A stretch of 40,094 bases of DNA from Deltaproteobacteria bacterium RIFOXYA12_FULL_61_11 (lineage in GTDB: Bacteria; Bdellovibrionota_F; JAHFAK01; YA12-FULL-61-11), in assembly GCA_001799195.1 (NCBI GenBank), contig MGSU01000150.1, positions 1 through 40,094 on the forward strand, given 5' to 3'. The translations under genes and the position numbers were made by a program. Shown here one piece after another: positions 32,290-40,094 of the stretch. The notes beneath the pieces are model-generated. The model had not been told where the DNA came from, searched no databases, and saw only the letters and a program-made list of their open reading frames with translations. The stretch's first letter is position 1, and each line of letters begins with the position of its first letter.

Positions 32290-33407
32290 TAGGGACGGGT
32301 TCGGGCCAAGCGGAAACCGAGATGATGGTTGCGCTCGCGCGGCGCTTCCCCCTGACGTCCGGCACAGGTACAACCTCCGGCAAGACTGTACCAGCTCCCC
32401 CCGCGAACCACGCGGACCTCTCCCTTCGATGGGCCGGAGGGATCGACCGCGGGCTCGACGGGCAACTCCTCCAGCCAATCTTGGGTCCATTCCCCGACAT
32501 TGCCGAGCAGGTCGAGGAACCCCCAGGCATTTGGCCGTTTGGTTCCCACCCGCTGCGGACCGCAGCGCTCGGACGGGTACTGCTTGCCGGGCCAATCGGT
32601 GCAATCCACCCCCTCGGGATAGAGCACCTCGCTATTGCCGCCATACCAGGCAACGAGGTCGAGTTCCGGCGAATGGTTCTCTCCCAGAGTGGTCATCGGC
32701 CCGCTGTACAGCGTGGTGACCGTCCCTGCTCTGGCAGCGTATTCCCACTCGGCTTCGGTGGGCAACCGGTACCCGTCACACGACGCATCGAAGACCGCCT
32801 CGCCCTCTCCGAGGGCATAACACCGCGCCAGGCCGCGGAGCTCGGAGAGGCGGTTGCAGTAGGCCACCGCCTCGAACCACGACACCTGCTCGACCGGGCA
32901 ATCCAGACCGCAAGGCCGGAAATGGCTGGGATGCTCTCCGGTGACGGCAGCCCATTGGCCCTGGGTCACCTCGTACTTGCCAAGGAAGAACGACTTGCTC
33001 AGACGTACCTCGTGCTGGGGAGCTTCGATCGGATAGCTCTCCCCCGTGCCCTCGAGCTGCGGTTCTCCCATCAGGAAACGCCCGGCTTCGACGCGCAGCA
33101 GTTCTGGTTCGGCAGGGGTCAGCGCGATTGGAGCCAGCGTGAGCGTCTTCTTGCGAGGGAGCGAGAGACTCAAGCGCGAGGGTTCGAGGTAAGGTCCAGC
33201 GTGGACCCTCAGCACGAGCTCCCCGGGGCGATACTCGAGGGTGTACCGTCCCCGATCATCGGTGAGGGTGGAGAAGGTACTCCCCTCGACTTCAACCATC
33301 GCGCCGGCGAGCGGCTTCCCGACCGCATCGACCACCTCGCCGACCAGCCGCTGCCGGGTACAGCCAACGAGCCCCAGAACCAATCCGAAAACAGCGATAC
33401 CTCTCAA
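32280..33407 (-). CDS. Lipoprotein with carboxypeptidase-regulatory-like and FGE-sulfatase domains
   Basis: The protein is taken from a TTG at 33407 (MRGIAVFGLVLGLVGC), which gives an ideal lipoprotein signal with GAAGG before it; the open frame extends 24 residues further up to another TTG. After the lipobox Cys is a CarboxypepD_reg-like beta sandwich (VVDAVGKPLAGAMVEVEG...TDDRGRYTLEY). Then follows an FGE-like domain: RVEAGRFLMG, SFFLGKYEVTQGQW, CPVEQVSWFEAVAYCNRLS, YRLPTEAEWEYAARAG, WGFLDLLGNVGEW and RGGSWYSLAGGCTC. The canonical first copper-binding Cys is Ser (RGGSWYS). It is a probable non-catalytic surface protein, the second of its type here. It follows the next gene upstream with only 70 bp. 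Confidence 0.75.
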   Translation of the reverse strand: MRGIAVFGLVLGLVGCTRQRLVGEVVDAVGKPLAGAMVEVEGSTFSTLTDDRGRYTLEYRPGELVLRVHAGPYLEPSRLSLSLPRKKTLTLAPIALTPAEPELLRVEAGRFLMGEPQLEGTGESYPIEAPQHEVRLSKSFFLGKYEVTQGQWAAVTGEHPSHFRPCGLDCPVEQVSWFEAVAYCNRLSELRGLARCYALGEGEAVFDASCDGYRLPTEAEWEYAARAGTVTTLYSGPMTTLGENHSPELDLVAWYGGNSEVLYPEGVDCTDWPGKQYPSERCGPQRVGTKRPNAWGFLDLLGNVGEWTQDWLEELPVEPAVDPSGPSKGEVRVVRGGSWYSLAGGCTCAGRQGEAPRERNHHLGFRLARTRPYLP

Positions 33408-33479
33408 GGCAGCCTTCGGGGAACAGAAAAAACCCGTGGAAGACCGGGAAGGCTCGAGAACAGAGGCAGGACGGAACAA

Positions 33480-33941
33480 TCAGAGCGCCTTGCCGCAATC
33501 GAAGGACGCCAACGGCCGCCACAGCCCGGCGTCGTCGAGATAGAGCACCACTCCGTGATAGCCCTCGATATCCTCGCCTTCGTCATTGACATCCCAGGTG
33601 GAGTGCGAGGTGAACTGGAAACGAATCGGCTCGGCTTCGTCGTCTTCCTCTTTGGCAAAGCTGAAATGCACCAACAACTCGTTGTAGTCGTTCTTACTGA
33701 GGGTCACTGTAGCCCCCTCGCGGGTGTCAAAATCCCGGATGCACCCCATATCGACGACAAGCCCACCTTCGACCTGTTCGATATCGAAGTTGGGGTATTC
33801 GTAGACGCTCAGGCCCTCTTCGAAGATCGAAGAGTCAAAGACCCGGGTAGCTCGGCAATCGACCAGCTTCTGCCGCGGCTTGGCGAGAGCTGCTCCGGCG
33901 ACCAGAATGAGAATCAAGGCAAAAATTATACGTTGGCTCAT
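33480..33941 (-). CDS. Small exported protein of unknown function
   Basis: The 153-residue product starts at 33941 (MSQRIIFALILILVAGAALA, cleavage after ALA) with GGAGTAACGCT upstream. The longer frame to 34019 adds a non-conserved stretch. The mature part is acidic with four Cys (DCRATRVFD, MGCIRDFD, SFDCGKAL) that may form disulfides and a beta-rich look (VEGGLVVDMG, VTLSKNDYNELLVHFSF). No family is recognised. It precedes the FGE-like lipoprotein and may share its transcript. Confidence 0.65.
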   Translation of the reverse strand: MSQRIIFALILILVAGAALAKPRQKLVDCRATRVFDSSIFEEGLSVYEYPNFDIEQVEGGLVVDMGCIRDFDTREGATVTLSKNDYNELLVHFSFAKEEDDEAEPIRFQFTSHSTWDVNDEGEDIEGYHGVVLYLDDAGLWRPLASFDCGKAL

Positions 33942-34223
33942 AGCGTTACTCCTTCGTTGTGACAACTGGCGAGGGTAACCCGACTGTTTTTCGACGGGCC
34001 ACCTTGAACACGACGGCACGAATACCAGAAGTAACGCGTGGTGTCAAATTTATCATGCCGCAAGGTCCCTCTACCACCGCTGACAGTGGCCCCACCCTCC
34101 TTCGTCAAGACCTTGTCGATACGGTCTTAAAAAATACTCAACACCTTGTTATGTTTGGTCGATGATGATGGCACGAAACCTGGATGCCGTTCCGGCGCCA
34201 AGGTCAACCCCGAGGATACCGCC
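33942..34223. other. Intergenic gap with a short inverted repeat
   Basis: A 282-bp divergent gap. It holds AAGACC (34109-34114) and GGTCTT (34125-34130) followed by AAAAAA, which could be part of an operator. Nothing else is recognised. Confidence 0.3.
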
Positions 34224-34508
34224 ATGGTCATCGAGCTACGCGACTATCTCTCTCCCTCTGCACAACGCCCCCTCGCTCCGCGTACCGATCAACCCCCCGC
34301 AAAGGTCGTCCCCTTCATCCAGAACGACGCGGCCTCTGCTCGCGCGTTGCAGGCCCTGGCCTCCAGCGATCTGGCCGAACTCTCTCCCGAGGACGTGGCT
34401 CGGCTGGTCGAGCGGGTCAAGAACCTCCTCGCCGAAAATCCGGATCAGGCAGCTCGCATCTTCTCGGAATTGGACGGTCGGACGGTAGCGCGGCTGCTCA
34501 ACGAGTGA
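34224..34508 (+). CDS. Small cytoplasmic protein of unknown function
   Basis: The 94-residue product starts at 34224 (MVIELRDYLS) with GAGGA 8 bases upstream. It has a Pro-rich first half, a central ALQALASSDLAEL, and a helical C-terminus LSPEDVARLVERVKNLL...ELDGRTVARLLNE. There is no membrane or signal segment. Its small size and helical, acidic C-terminus recall small regulators such as anti-sigma factors, but no family is recognised. Its stop overlaps the convergent gene by 11 bp. Confidence 0.55.
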   Translation: MVIELRDYLSPSAQRPLAPRTDQPPAKVVPFIQNDAASARALQALASSDLAELSPEDVARLVERVKNLLAENPDQAARIFSELDGRTVARLLNE

Positions 34509-35301
34509 CCTCGGGACGCCCTGAAGGCAAGGCTCTCTCGAGCAGGTCCTCGCTGACCCGACGATAGTATTCTCCTCCCTCCACCGCTGTCGTCCCCTTG
34601 GGCACCTCGAAGAAGGCGCCGGCGAGGTCGTGCAACTCGAGGCGTTGCAGGACGAAAGGGGCAACGGGCAGGTCGAGCGCGATCGGGACCACCCCCGCGG
34701 CGAGGAACAGCAGGACATCGGCGCGTTCGTAGCGATAGCGCAGGCTCGGGGGCAAGCGCAGCCTCTTCTTGATATCGGCAGCCAGGGTAGAGGCCAACAC
34801 GGCATCGCGTAACACCCAGGCGCCGAGGACCGGCTTTTTCGCGGCGTCGAGCAGCTCGGCCGCCACACAGTTGAGCATGCCGAATAGGCGAGTCCGTTGG
34901 GGTACCGCGAGGCGGACCGTGCCCTCTCTACGTTCCGGCGGCTCAACATACGTCTGCCCGTGCTCCCCGACTTCGGCCGCATGCAACGCTTCCAACCGGG
35001 CCGCATGCTCGGCGAGGCTCTCGCGACGATAGAAAGCCCTGCCCGGCCGCCAGGTGCGCACCTCGCCGCGCTTGCGATCCAGCACTCGCAGCTCCCCCTC
35101 GGGCAGCGCGGTGCGCTCGTACGGATCCACTGCCCAGTGTTCGAAAACCCTCCGGCCACCGAACTCGTCGAGTTGCTCGAACTGTACGTGCAACCCGGGT
35201 TCAGCCGCAACGAGAGGGATCCTGGACAAAAGGAGGAAAAACAGGACTGCGGGGAAAGGGACGTGCCCCCTCGGTATGCTCTCGATCGACACGGACCTCA
35301 C
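34498..35301 (-). CDS. Exported protein of unknown function
   Basis: The 267-residue product begins with GTG at 35301 and has a signal peptide (VLFFLLLSRIPLVAA). The globular part has RTALPEGELRVLDRKRGEVRTW and ERADVLLFLAAGVVPIALDL. No domain is recognised. It overlaps the upstream gene by 4 bp (GTGA), so the two form a translational pair. Confidence 0.65.
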   Translation of the reverse strand: MRSVSIESIPRGHVPFPAVLFFLLLSRIPLVAAEPGLHVQFEQLDEFGGRRVFEHWAVDPYERTALPEGELRVLDRKRGEVRTWRPGRAFYRRESLAEHAARLEALHAAEVGEHGQTYVEPPERREGTVRLAVPQRTRLFGMLNCVAAELLDAAKKPVLGAWVLRDAVLASTLAADIKKRLRLPPSLRYRYERADVLLFLAAGVVPIALDLPVAPFVLQRLELHDLAGAFFEVPKGTTAVEGGEYYRRVSEDLLERALPSGRPEVTR

Positions 35302-35900
35302 GTCCCCTCCGGCACGAACAGACCGGCTTTGTCGGCTCCGAGCATACCCGCGGCAAAAACCTTGTCTTCCACGAGCTGCAAACCCTGGATGGCCTCGGTG
35401 GGAAGGATCGGGTAGTGCCGTGCGCTCTCCAGGGCTTCCACGATGCGTTCCATGGTGTTGTCCTCTTCCTGCCAGGCCTGCTCATCGAAGCGCGAGAGAT
35501 CGAGCCAGGTCGAGTAGCCGCGCAGGGATTTCTCCCGCACGACATTGTAATAGAACTCGAAGTACGACAGGGCCAGCTCTCGCAGGTTGCGGAACACCGG
35601 TTCTCGGTAGCGCAGAGTGGTGAAGTTCGACTTGGCCACCGCGCCCCACAAACCGCCCTCTCGGAACAAGCACAGCACGTGGTCATCGTCGCGATGCGCG
35701 GTCAGCTCCATGATCAAGGCCGGACGGCCGGTCCTGGAAAGAACCGCCGCCGCAAAGACCGCACCGTCGAAACAATGCGCCCTACCGTCGCGCACCACAC
35801 TGATCGGACTGCGATAACAATGGTCGGTACTGTAGGGTAGGCCATCGAGGTACCGCTGGACTTCGGACGGATGGGATAGAGGGGGAAGGACCACGCTCAT
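35298..35900 (-). CDS. Transglutaminase-like/cysteine-peptidase-fold protein
   Basis: The 200-residue cytoplasmic protein has YSTDHCYRSP, then RAHCFDGAVFAAAVL (Cys63-like nucleophile at the start of a helix), LIMELTAHRDDDHVLCLFREGGLWGAVAKSN (His and Asp/Asn). The order Cys, His, Asn/Asp within about 60 residues is that of the transglutaminase-like fold. The catalytic role is inferred from this order alone. GCGAGG precedes the ATG. It is translationally coupled to the exported protein at 34498-35301. Confidence 0.55.
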   Translation of the reverse strand: MSVVLPPLSHPSEVQRYLDGLPYSTDHCYRSPISVVRDGRAHCFDGAVFAAAVLSRTGRPALIMELTAHRDDDHVLCLFREGGLWGAVAKSNFTTLRYREPVFRNLRELALSYFEFYYNVVREKSLRGYSTWLDLSRFDEQAWQEEDNTMERIVEALESARHYPILPTEAIQGLQLVEDKVFAAGMLGADKAGLFVPEGT

Positions 35901-36059
35901 GGCAACCTCGCAACACGTTCCGGGCTCTCCCGGATGTTCCCAGCCCTAGCATAGGTTTTCCGGGATGCGCAAGCCCTCGATCGGGCTGGTCTACTTCCCC
36001 ATTCCGTGCTATGGTACTGTGTCCGGACGAACCGGTGCAGTACAACGCGAGTGACCAGC

Positions 36060-37697
36060 ATGCCGAAGAACACCGACGCCCATGAACTCCACCGAGCCGT
36101 CCTCGAGGCCCAACTCGACGGCCTTCTCTACCTCGATTCCGGCGGTTTCATCCGCTATGCCAACGCCGCCGCAGGTCTTCTGCTCGATTCCTCCGCGGCA
36201 GACCTCGTCGGTACCACGTTCGAATATCCCCTACACAATACCGAGCGCACCGAACTGGAAATCACCCTCAAGGATCAAGAGAAGCGCATTCTCGAAGCGA
36301 GGGTCAGCGGCAGCGAGAACGGGTTGGAAGGCCATGTGCTGGTACAGCTCCGCGACATCAGCGACCTGCGGCAGAGCAATCTCATCCACCACACCTTCTA
36401 CGACCACCTCACTGATCTCCCCAACCGCATGCTGTTCAAAGACAGGCTCAAGCTCGAGCTGTTCCATTCTCAGCGCAGCCGCAAGCTGGTCGCAGTGGTG
36501 GTGCTGAACATTAACCGCTTCAAATCGATCAATGAAGCGCTCGGCTACACCCTCGGTGATCGTATCCTCCAACTCGTAGCCTCGAGACTACGCGAGACCT
36601 TCCGCCGCAGCGACACCGTGGCAAGGATCGGCAGCGACGAGTTCGGTCTTGTCCTGCCCGGCCTCAACAAGGCCGAAGATTGCAGTCGACTCGCCTCCAA
36701 GATCATCACCGCATTCGAAGAAGTCTGCACGGTCGACCGGCACGAACTCTACCTCTCGGTGTGCCTCGGCATCGCCCTGCACCCCGACGACGGAACCACG
36801 GTCGACACCTTGCTCAAGAACGCCGGGACTGCCCTTGACCGGGCTCGCCAGCAAGGCCGCAACACCTTCCAACTCTATTCCGAGGCCAATCAGACCCTGG
36901 CGTATGAACGCGTCGAACTCGAACGCCAACTCTGCAAGGCCATGGACAACGAGGAATTCGAGGTCTACTACCAGCCGCAGATCTCCCTTGTCGACCATCG
37001 CATTCTCGGCGGCGAGGCCCTGCTGCGCTGGAACTCGATCGGCTCCGGGCTGGTCCCGGCCTACCACTTCATCACCCTGGCCGAGGAGACCGGTCTTATC
37101 CAACCCATCGGCGATTGGGTGGTTCGTACGGTGTGCCGCCAGATCGCCCTCTGGGAAAAACTCACCGACCGGCCTTTCTGCATCACCGTGAACATCTCCC
37201 CCTTGCAGTTCTCCCGGGACGGCTTCGTCGACAACCTCATTGCCCTGATCAAGGAGTGCGGTCTCGACACGTCCCACCTGGGCCTGGAGATCACCGAACA
37301 CCTGCTGATGAAGGACGTCTCGGTCGCGGTGCGGGACCTGCGTCGCCTAAAAGAGCTCGGTATCAGCATCTCCATCGACGACTTCGGCACCGGGTACTCC
37401 TCGCTCTCCTACCTGCGCAAGTTCCCCATCGACGTGCTCAAGATCGATCAGAGCTTTGTGCGGGAAGTCACCGTCAACCAGAACGACGCCGAAATCGCCT
37501 CGGCCATCGTCACCATGGCCAAGGCCCTCAACCTGACCGTCATTGCCGAGGGGGTGGAGAGCCGCGAACAGCTCGAATTCTTCCAACGTCTCGGTTGCGA
37601 TGGGGTTCAGGGCTACCTGTTCAGCCGCGCCATACCGGTCACCGAATTCTCGACCTTCCTCACCGATCCGAACATCTTCGCCGCCAAGGCCTGCTGA
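36060..37697 (+). CDS. PAS-GGDEF-EAL protein, probable c-di-GMP phosphodiesterase
   Basis: The 545-residue soluble protein has a PAS-like N-terminus (about 10-110: LDGLLYLDSGGFIRYANAAAGLLL), a GGDEF domain (about 125-275) and an EAL domain (about 285-540). The GGDEF domain reads GSDEF at 191-195, and the metal-binding Asp region 'LDxDxFK' is LNINRFK, so cyclase activity is probably lost. An RxxD inhibitory site (RRSD at 182-185) is kept. The EAL domain has all expected residues: EALLR (E319), TVNISPLQF, LEITEHLL, IDDFGTGYSSL, DVLKIDQSFV, AEGVES and VQGYLFSRAI. It should hydrolyse c-di-GMP to pGpG. Start chosen at the ATG after GAGTGA. Confidence 0.9.
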   Translation: MPKNTDAHELHRAVLEAQLDGLLYLDSGGFIRYANAAAGLLLDSSAADLVGTTFEYPLHNTERTELEITLKDQEKRILEARVSGSENGLEGHVLVQLRDISDLRQSNLIHHTFYDHLTDLPNRMLFKDRLKLELFHSQRSRKLVAVVVLNINRFKSINEALGYTLGDRILQLVASRLRETFRRSDTVARIGSDEFGLVLPGLNKAEDCSRLASKIITAFEEVCTVDRHELYLSVCLGIALHPDDGTTVDTLLKNAGTALDRARQQGRNTFQLYSEANQTLAYERVELERQLCKAMDNEEFEVYYQPQISLVDHRILGGEALLRWNSIGSGLVPAYHFITLAEETGLIQPIGDWVVRTVCRQIALWEKLTDRPFCITVNISPLQFSRDGFVDNLIALIKECGLDTSHLGLEITEHLLMKDVSVAVRDLRRLKELGISISIDDFGTGYSSLSYLRKFPIDVLKIDQSFVREVTVNQNDAEIASAIVTMAKALNLTVIAEGVESREQLEFFQRLGCDGVQGYLFSRAIPVTEFSTFLTDPNIFAAKAC

Positions 37698-37701
37698 GCC
37701 T

Positions 37702-39354
37702 ATGACCACGCGCTCTTCCTTCGCGTTCTTCTTCCCCCTTCTCCTGTTCCTGGTCTGCTCGGCCCCCGAAGACACCTCGTCCAGCGATCCCAAGGTACCC
37801 AGCACGGTCGGGTCCTTCCAGTACCATGACCCTCAGGACGACAACGGCCGGGCTCGACTGACCCTCCGCTTCGAAGGAGAGGAACTCGCCGGTTCGTATA
37901 TCGTGGCAATCTATTCGCGCTGGCGGGAACTCCCCGACGACCCAAACGCCGAGATTCCCCGTCACCGCATCTATCCCTTCGACCTCACCTTCACCGGGGA
38001 GCTGGCCACCCGCTACGCGGCCCCGGACCCCAGCGCCGACCCCGCCAGCAGTGATCAGACTCAACCCGGCACTCCGGTCGTCACCCAACCCACGGCAGCA
38101 TCCTTTTCCTCCAAGTACTATACCCGCAACCAAGAGGTTGCCTTCAACCTGGCGAATACCGACCCGCTCCTGCCTCCGGAGAGGATCACCGCCAAGATCA
38201 CCGATCAAGGGACCTCGCATGTCCTGGCCGTGGATGCCCGGGACCTACCCCCCGAGGACGTGGAGACGATGATCTCCCGTAAGGACCTCGACAGCCTCCA
38301 CCTCGAACTGGAAGAGGCCTTCTTCCCCCGGCTGCGCTCCTTGATTGGTCCGCTCCCGGCCGAGGCTCAAGCCGTGCAGAGCGTTGGCGGAGCGGTGCCC
38401 GACCAAGACGGACGGATTATGATCCTCCTCTCCTCGACCTTCTCCCCGCGCGACGGCGGTTGTTTCCTGCGCTTGGCCGACGCCTTCGAAGAGGTCCCCG
38501 CCAACCCGGGCAGCAACGAGCAATACCTGATCTATTGCGGCCTGCCCGGCCACAACGGCCTGGCCGGACTGCAGAACAGCAAGGAATTCTACGCCTTGCT
38601 CTCGCAGGCCGTCGCCGATCTTATGGTGTTGGCCAAGAAATACCTGCTCGTGGTGAAGGGCAGAACCAGCGCCGCCTTCCCCCGAGAGCAACCCTTTGTC
38701 GTGGAAGGCCTCAGACTCCTGCTCAACGACCTACTCGGGTATCAACCCATCGCCCGCAGGAACGATATCGTCGGCCGTTTTCTCGAAGCCGAGGACGAAA
38801 CCCCCTCGTTGAGCGCCGTTCGATTCGACCGTTCCTCGGAACCGGGAAAATCCGGCCTTTACTACCTCTTCATGCGGTTCCTGTTCGAACGAGAACTCGG
38901 CGAGAGCCAGCGACAACGCGGGACTATTTCGGGTCAAGGCGTGACCGCGCTGCTGCAGCCCTTGTTCAACAACACTTCCACCGGCACGGCTTTGATCGAG
39001 GAGGTCACCGGCACGACCCTCGAGGTCCTCTACGATGAATTCCTCCTCCAGGTCCTCGGGGAGACCGTGGATCCCTCGGCCGACCACCCTTCCTTCGACC
39101 CTCCGATCAAGGACGAGACCACGGGCCAAGAAATCGGTATCGCCCTTCGGGGCACCGGGACCTCGACCGTGGATCTCACTGCGAAACTGGCGTTACCCTT
39201 AGCTCGGCTCGCGCCGAGTACATCGCTCAAGCGGTTGTGGCCCTTCAGTTTCCGGGCCTTCTCCTACGATGTCCTGACCGATGGCACGGGGACCATCACC
39301 CTCACCTGTGACCGGGAAGCCCAGCCCCGAGCCTTGGTGGTGAGGATCCGATGA
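37702..39354 (+). CDS. Lipoprotein resembling an inactive M30-type peptidase
   Basis: The 550-residue product has a lipobox (LLFLVC, Cys near residue 19) and a low-complexity acidic linker. Its central part has DGRIMILLSSTFSPRDGG and, further on, VADLMVLAKKY and VVEGLRLLLNDLLGYQ. These align with the HExxH and 'NEGLxxLxEDLxGY' regions of hyicolysin-like (M30) metallopeptidases, but the HExxH position has no His-Glu pair. A carbohydrate-type beta domain follows (LFNNTSTGTALIEEVTGTTLEVLYDEFL, and a terminal sandwich). A catalytically dead surface protein is the best guess. The start at 37702 (MTTRSSFAFFFPLLLFLVC) is inside a longer frame. Confidence 0.6.
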   Translation: MTTRSSFAFFFPLLLFLVCSAPEDTSSSDPKVPSTVGSFQYHDPQDDNGRARLTLRFEGEELAGSYIVAIYSRWRELPDDPNAEIPRHRIYPFDLTFTGELATRYAAPDPSADPASSDQTQPGTPVVTQPTAASFSSKYYTRNQEVAFNLANTDPLLPPERITAKITDQGTSHVLAVDARDLPPEDVETMISRKDLDSLHLELEEAFFPRLRSLIGPLPAEAQAVQSVGGAVPDQDGRIMILLSSTFSPRDGGCFLRLADAFEEVPANPGSNEQYLIYCGLPGHNGLAGLQNSKEFYALLSQAVADLMVLAKKYLLVVKGRTSAAFPREQPFVVEGLRLLLNDLLGYQPIARRNDIVGRFLEAEDETPSLSAVRFDRSSEPGKSGLYYLFMRFLFERELGESQRQRGTISGQGVTALLQPLFNNTSTGTALIEEVTGTTLEVLYDEFLLQVLGETVDPSADHPSFDPPIKDETTGQEIGIALRGTGTSTVDLTAKLALPLARLAPSTSLKRLWPFSFRAFSYDVLTDGTGTITLTCDREAQPRALVVRIR

Positions 39355-39782
39355 CCCGGTCCCCGCTAGCATGGGCAATGGGGTTCTTGCTCGCCCTACC
39401 ACTGCCTTCCTCGGCCGAGAGTCCGACGATCGAACTCGCCTTCACGGCCGATCGCCACGGTCGCACCCTCCACCTCCACCTCGACGGAAAACCCGCGCTG
39501 CGCTATACGCACACCCCAAACCAGCGCTTGGGCGATGCGTCCTTCCTGCAACATCCCGCGATCCTCGACTTCCGCTACCATTACCTCGAACGCTCCTACT
39601 TCCTGTACCACGCTCTACCCCGAGGTACGCGTCCAGAACTCCTCGTGGTCTTCGAACCATCCCTCCTGGATCGTTCGGTCACGATCACCACCCATCAGCA
39701 GGGGCAGATCCTGGTCTATCTCATCGGCGACCTCGACCTCGCCTCCGACGAGCACCTCGAGGATTGGTTGATCGCTGAATGA
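39351..39782 (+). CDS. Small exported protein of unknown function
   Basis: The 143-residue product has a signal peptide (WAMGFLLALPLPSSA) and overlaps the upstream lipoprotein stop by 4 bp (ATGA). The mature part is beta-rich (TIELAFTADRHGRTLHLHLDGKPALRY, HYLERSYFLYHALPRGTRPELLVVFEP). No family is recognised. It presumably works with the lipoprotein. Confidence 0.65.
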   Translation: MTRSPLAWAMGFLLALPLPSSAESPTIELAFTADRHGRTLHLHLDGKPALRYTHTPNQRLGDASFLQHPAILDFRYHYLERSYFLYHALPRGTRPELLVVFEPSLLDRSVTITTHQQGQILVYLIGDLDLASDEHLEDWLIAE

Positions 39783-39813
39783 AGCAGGCCGCGCCGAGCA
39801 GCTCCTCACCGCT

Positions 39814-40094
39814 TCAGAACCGCGCTCCGAGGAGGAGGTAGGGCCGGTCGTCGAGGACGACCGGAGCGAGTATCGGCTCGACGGAGGTCACCTCGTTGAG
39901 CCGCCGGACCTTCATTTTGAAGCGTTCGTTGTAGGTTTGCACCGCCTCGACGGCGCTGATCAGGCCAAAAACCTTGGTCCCCAGGTACAGCACGAGCCCG
40001 CTGTAGAAGAGGGCCTCCCCTTGGCTGAAGTAGGCGTCATTGAAATAGGCGCTCGGGTCGGACATGGTCAGGCCGAAACCCGAGCCGGCCACCG
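39814..40094 (-). CDS. Membrane-associated protein, partial (5' end beyond window)
   Basis: The last 93 or so codons of a minus-strand frame. It contains SAYFNDAYFSQGEALFYSGLVLYLGTKVFGLISAVEAVQTYNERF, with a hydrophobic helix, and ends in LLLGARF. The pattern FYSGLVLYLGTKVFGLISAVEA is seen in several uncharacterised outer-membrane-associated proteins. It converges on the gene before it. No family is named. Confidence 0.5.
   Translation of the reverse strand, partial: VAGSGFGLTMSDPSAYFNDAYFSQGEALFYSGLVLYLGTKVFGLISAVEAVQTYNERFKMKVRRLNEVTSVEPILAPVVLDDRPYLLLGARF

Overview
The window is about 40 kb of high-GC DNA from a Gram-negative-type bacterium. It carries a TonB-dependent receptor, several lipoproteins with clear lipoboxes, proteins with beta-barrel-like C-termini, a hybrid sensor kinase and c-di-GMP turnover. 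Many products are exported proteins of unknown function, and there are two formylglycine-enzyme-like (FGE-like) proteins and two SGNH proteins. This fits an uncultured lineage of the former Deltaproteobacteria or a neighbouring phylum, but the sequence alone does not settle taxonomy. No rRNA, tRNA, CRISPR array or prophage was found.

Layout. 1-229: 5' part of a REP-associated (Y1) transposase. 485-2741: P-loop NTPase plus organophosphate-antiporter-type transporter. 2755-8709: exported Zn-phospholipase-like protein, a PhnD-like binding protein and a large hybrid histidine kinase. 8788-11748 (minus): TonB receptor and ABC_sub_bind protein. 12021-12827: YhhQ-family queuosine-precursor transporter. 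12840-19117: lipoproteins, a multi-spanning membrane protein, an SGNH hydrolase and an FGE-like protein. 19096-23399 (minus): cytosolic-type GH38 alpha-mannosidase translationally coupled to a tRNA-queuosine mannosyltransferase (QTMAN/GTDC1 family). 23400-25338: accessory patch with a 61-bp direct repeat, a PIN toxin-antitoxin pair, gene remnants, a DUF4160 protein and a hairpin-rich repeat. 25339-27806: SGNH-like protein and an AT-rich island encoding a three-repeat exported protein. 27945-30757: tgt, the queuosine-salvage glycosylase qng1 and a lipoprotein in a tight operon. 30762-40094: small heat-shock protein, exported proteins, an FGE-like lipoprotein, a GGDEF/EAL protein and further lipoproteins.

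The main result is a concentration of queuosine (Q) functions that appear built for salvage and sugar decoration rather than de novo synthesis. The parts are a precursor transporter (YhhQ), a nucleotide-to-queuine glycosylase (Qng1) overlapping a TGT with a non-canonical base-binding loop, and a Q-mannosyltransferase whose start codon overlaps the stop of a GH38 alpha-mannosidase. I infer that the organism takes up queuine or Q derivatives, releases the base, inserts it in tRNA and may mannosylate it. The coupled mannosidase could remove mannose from mannosyl-Q, either during salvage or to reverse the modification. The family assignments rest on clear motifs. The mannosidase substrate and the integrated pathway are inference.

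A second theme is repeats: two diverged copies of a hairpin-rich element with TTCAGT...GGG terminal inverted repeats (11805-11939, 25052-25295), and a 61-bp direct repeat bracketing the toxin-antitoxin region.
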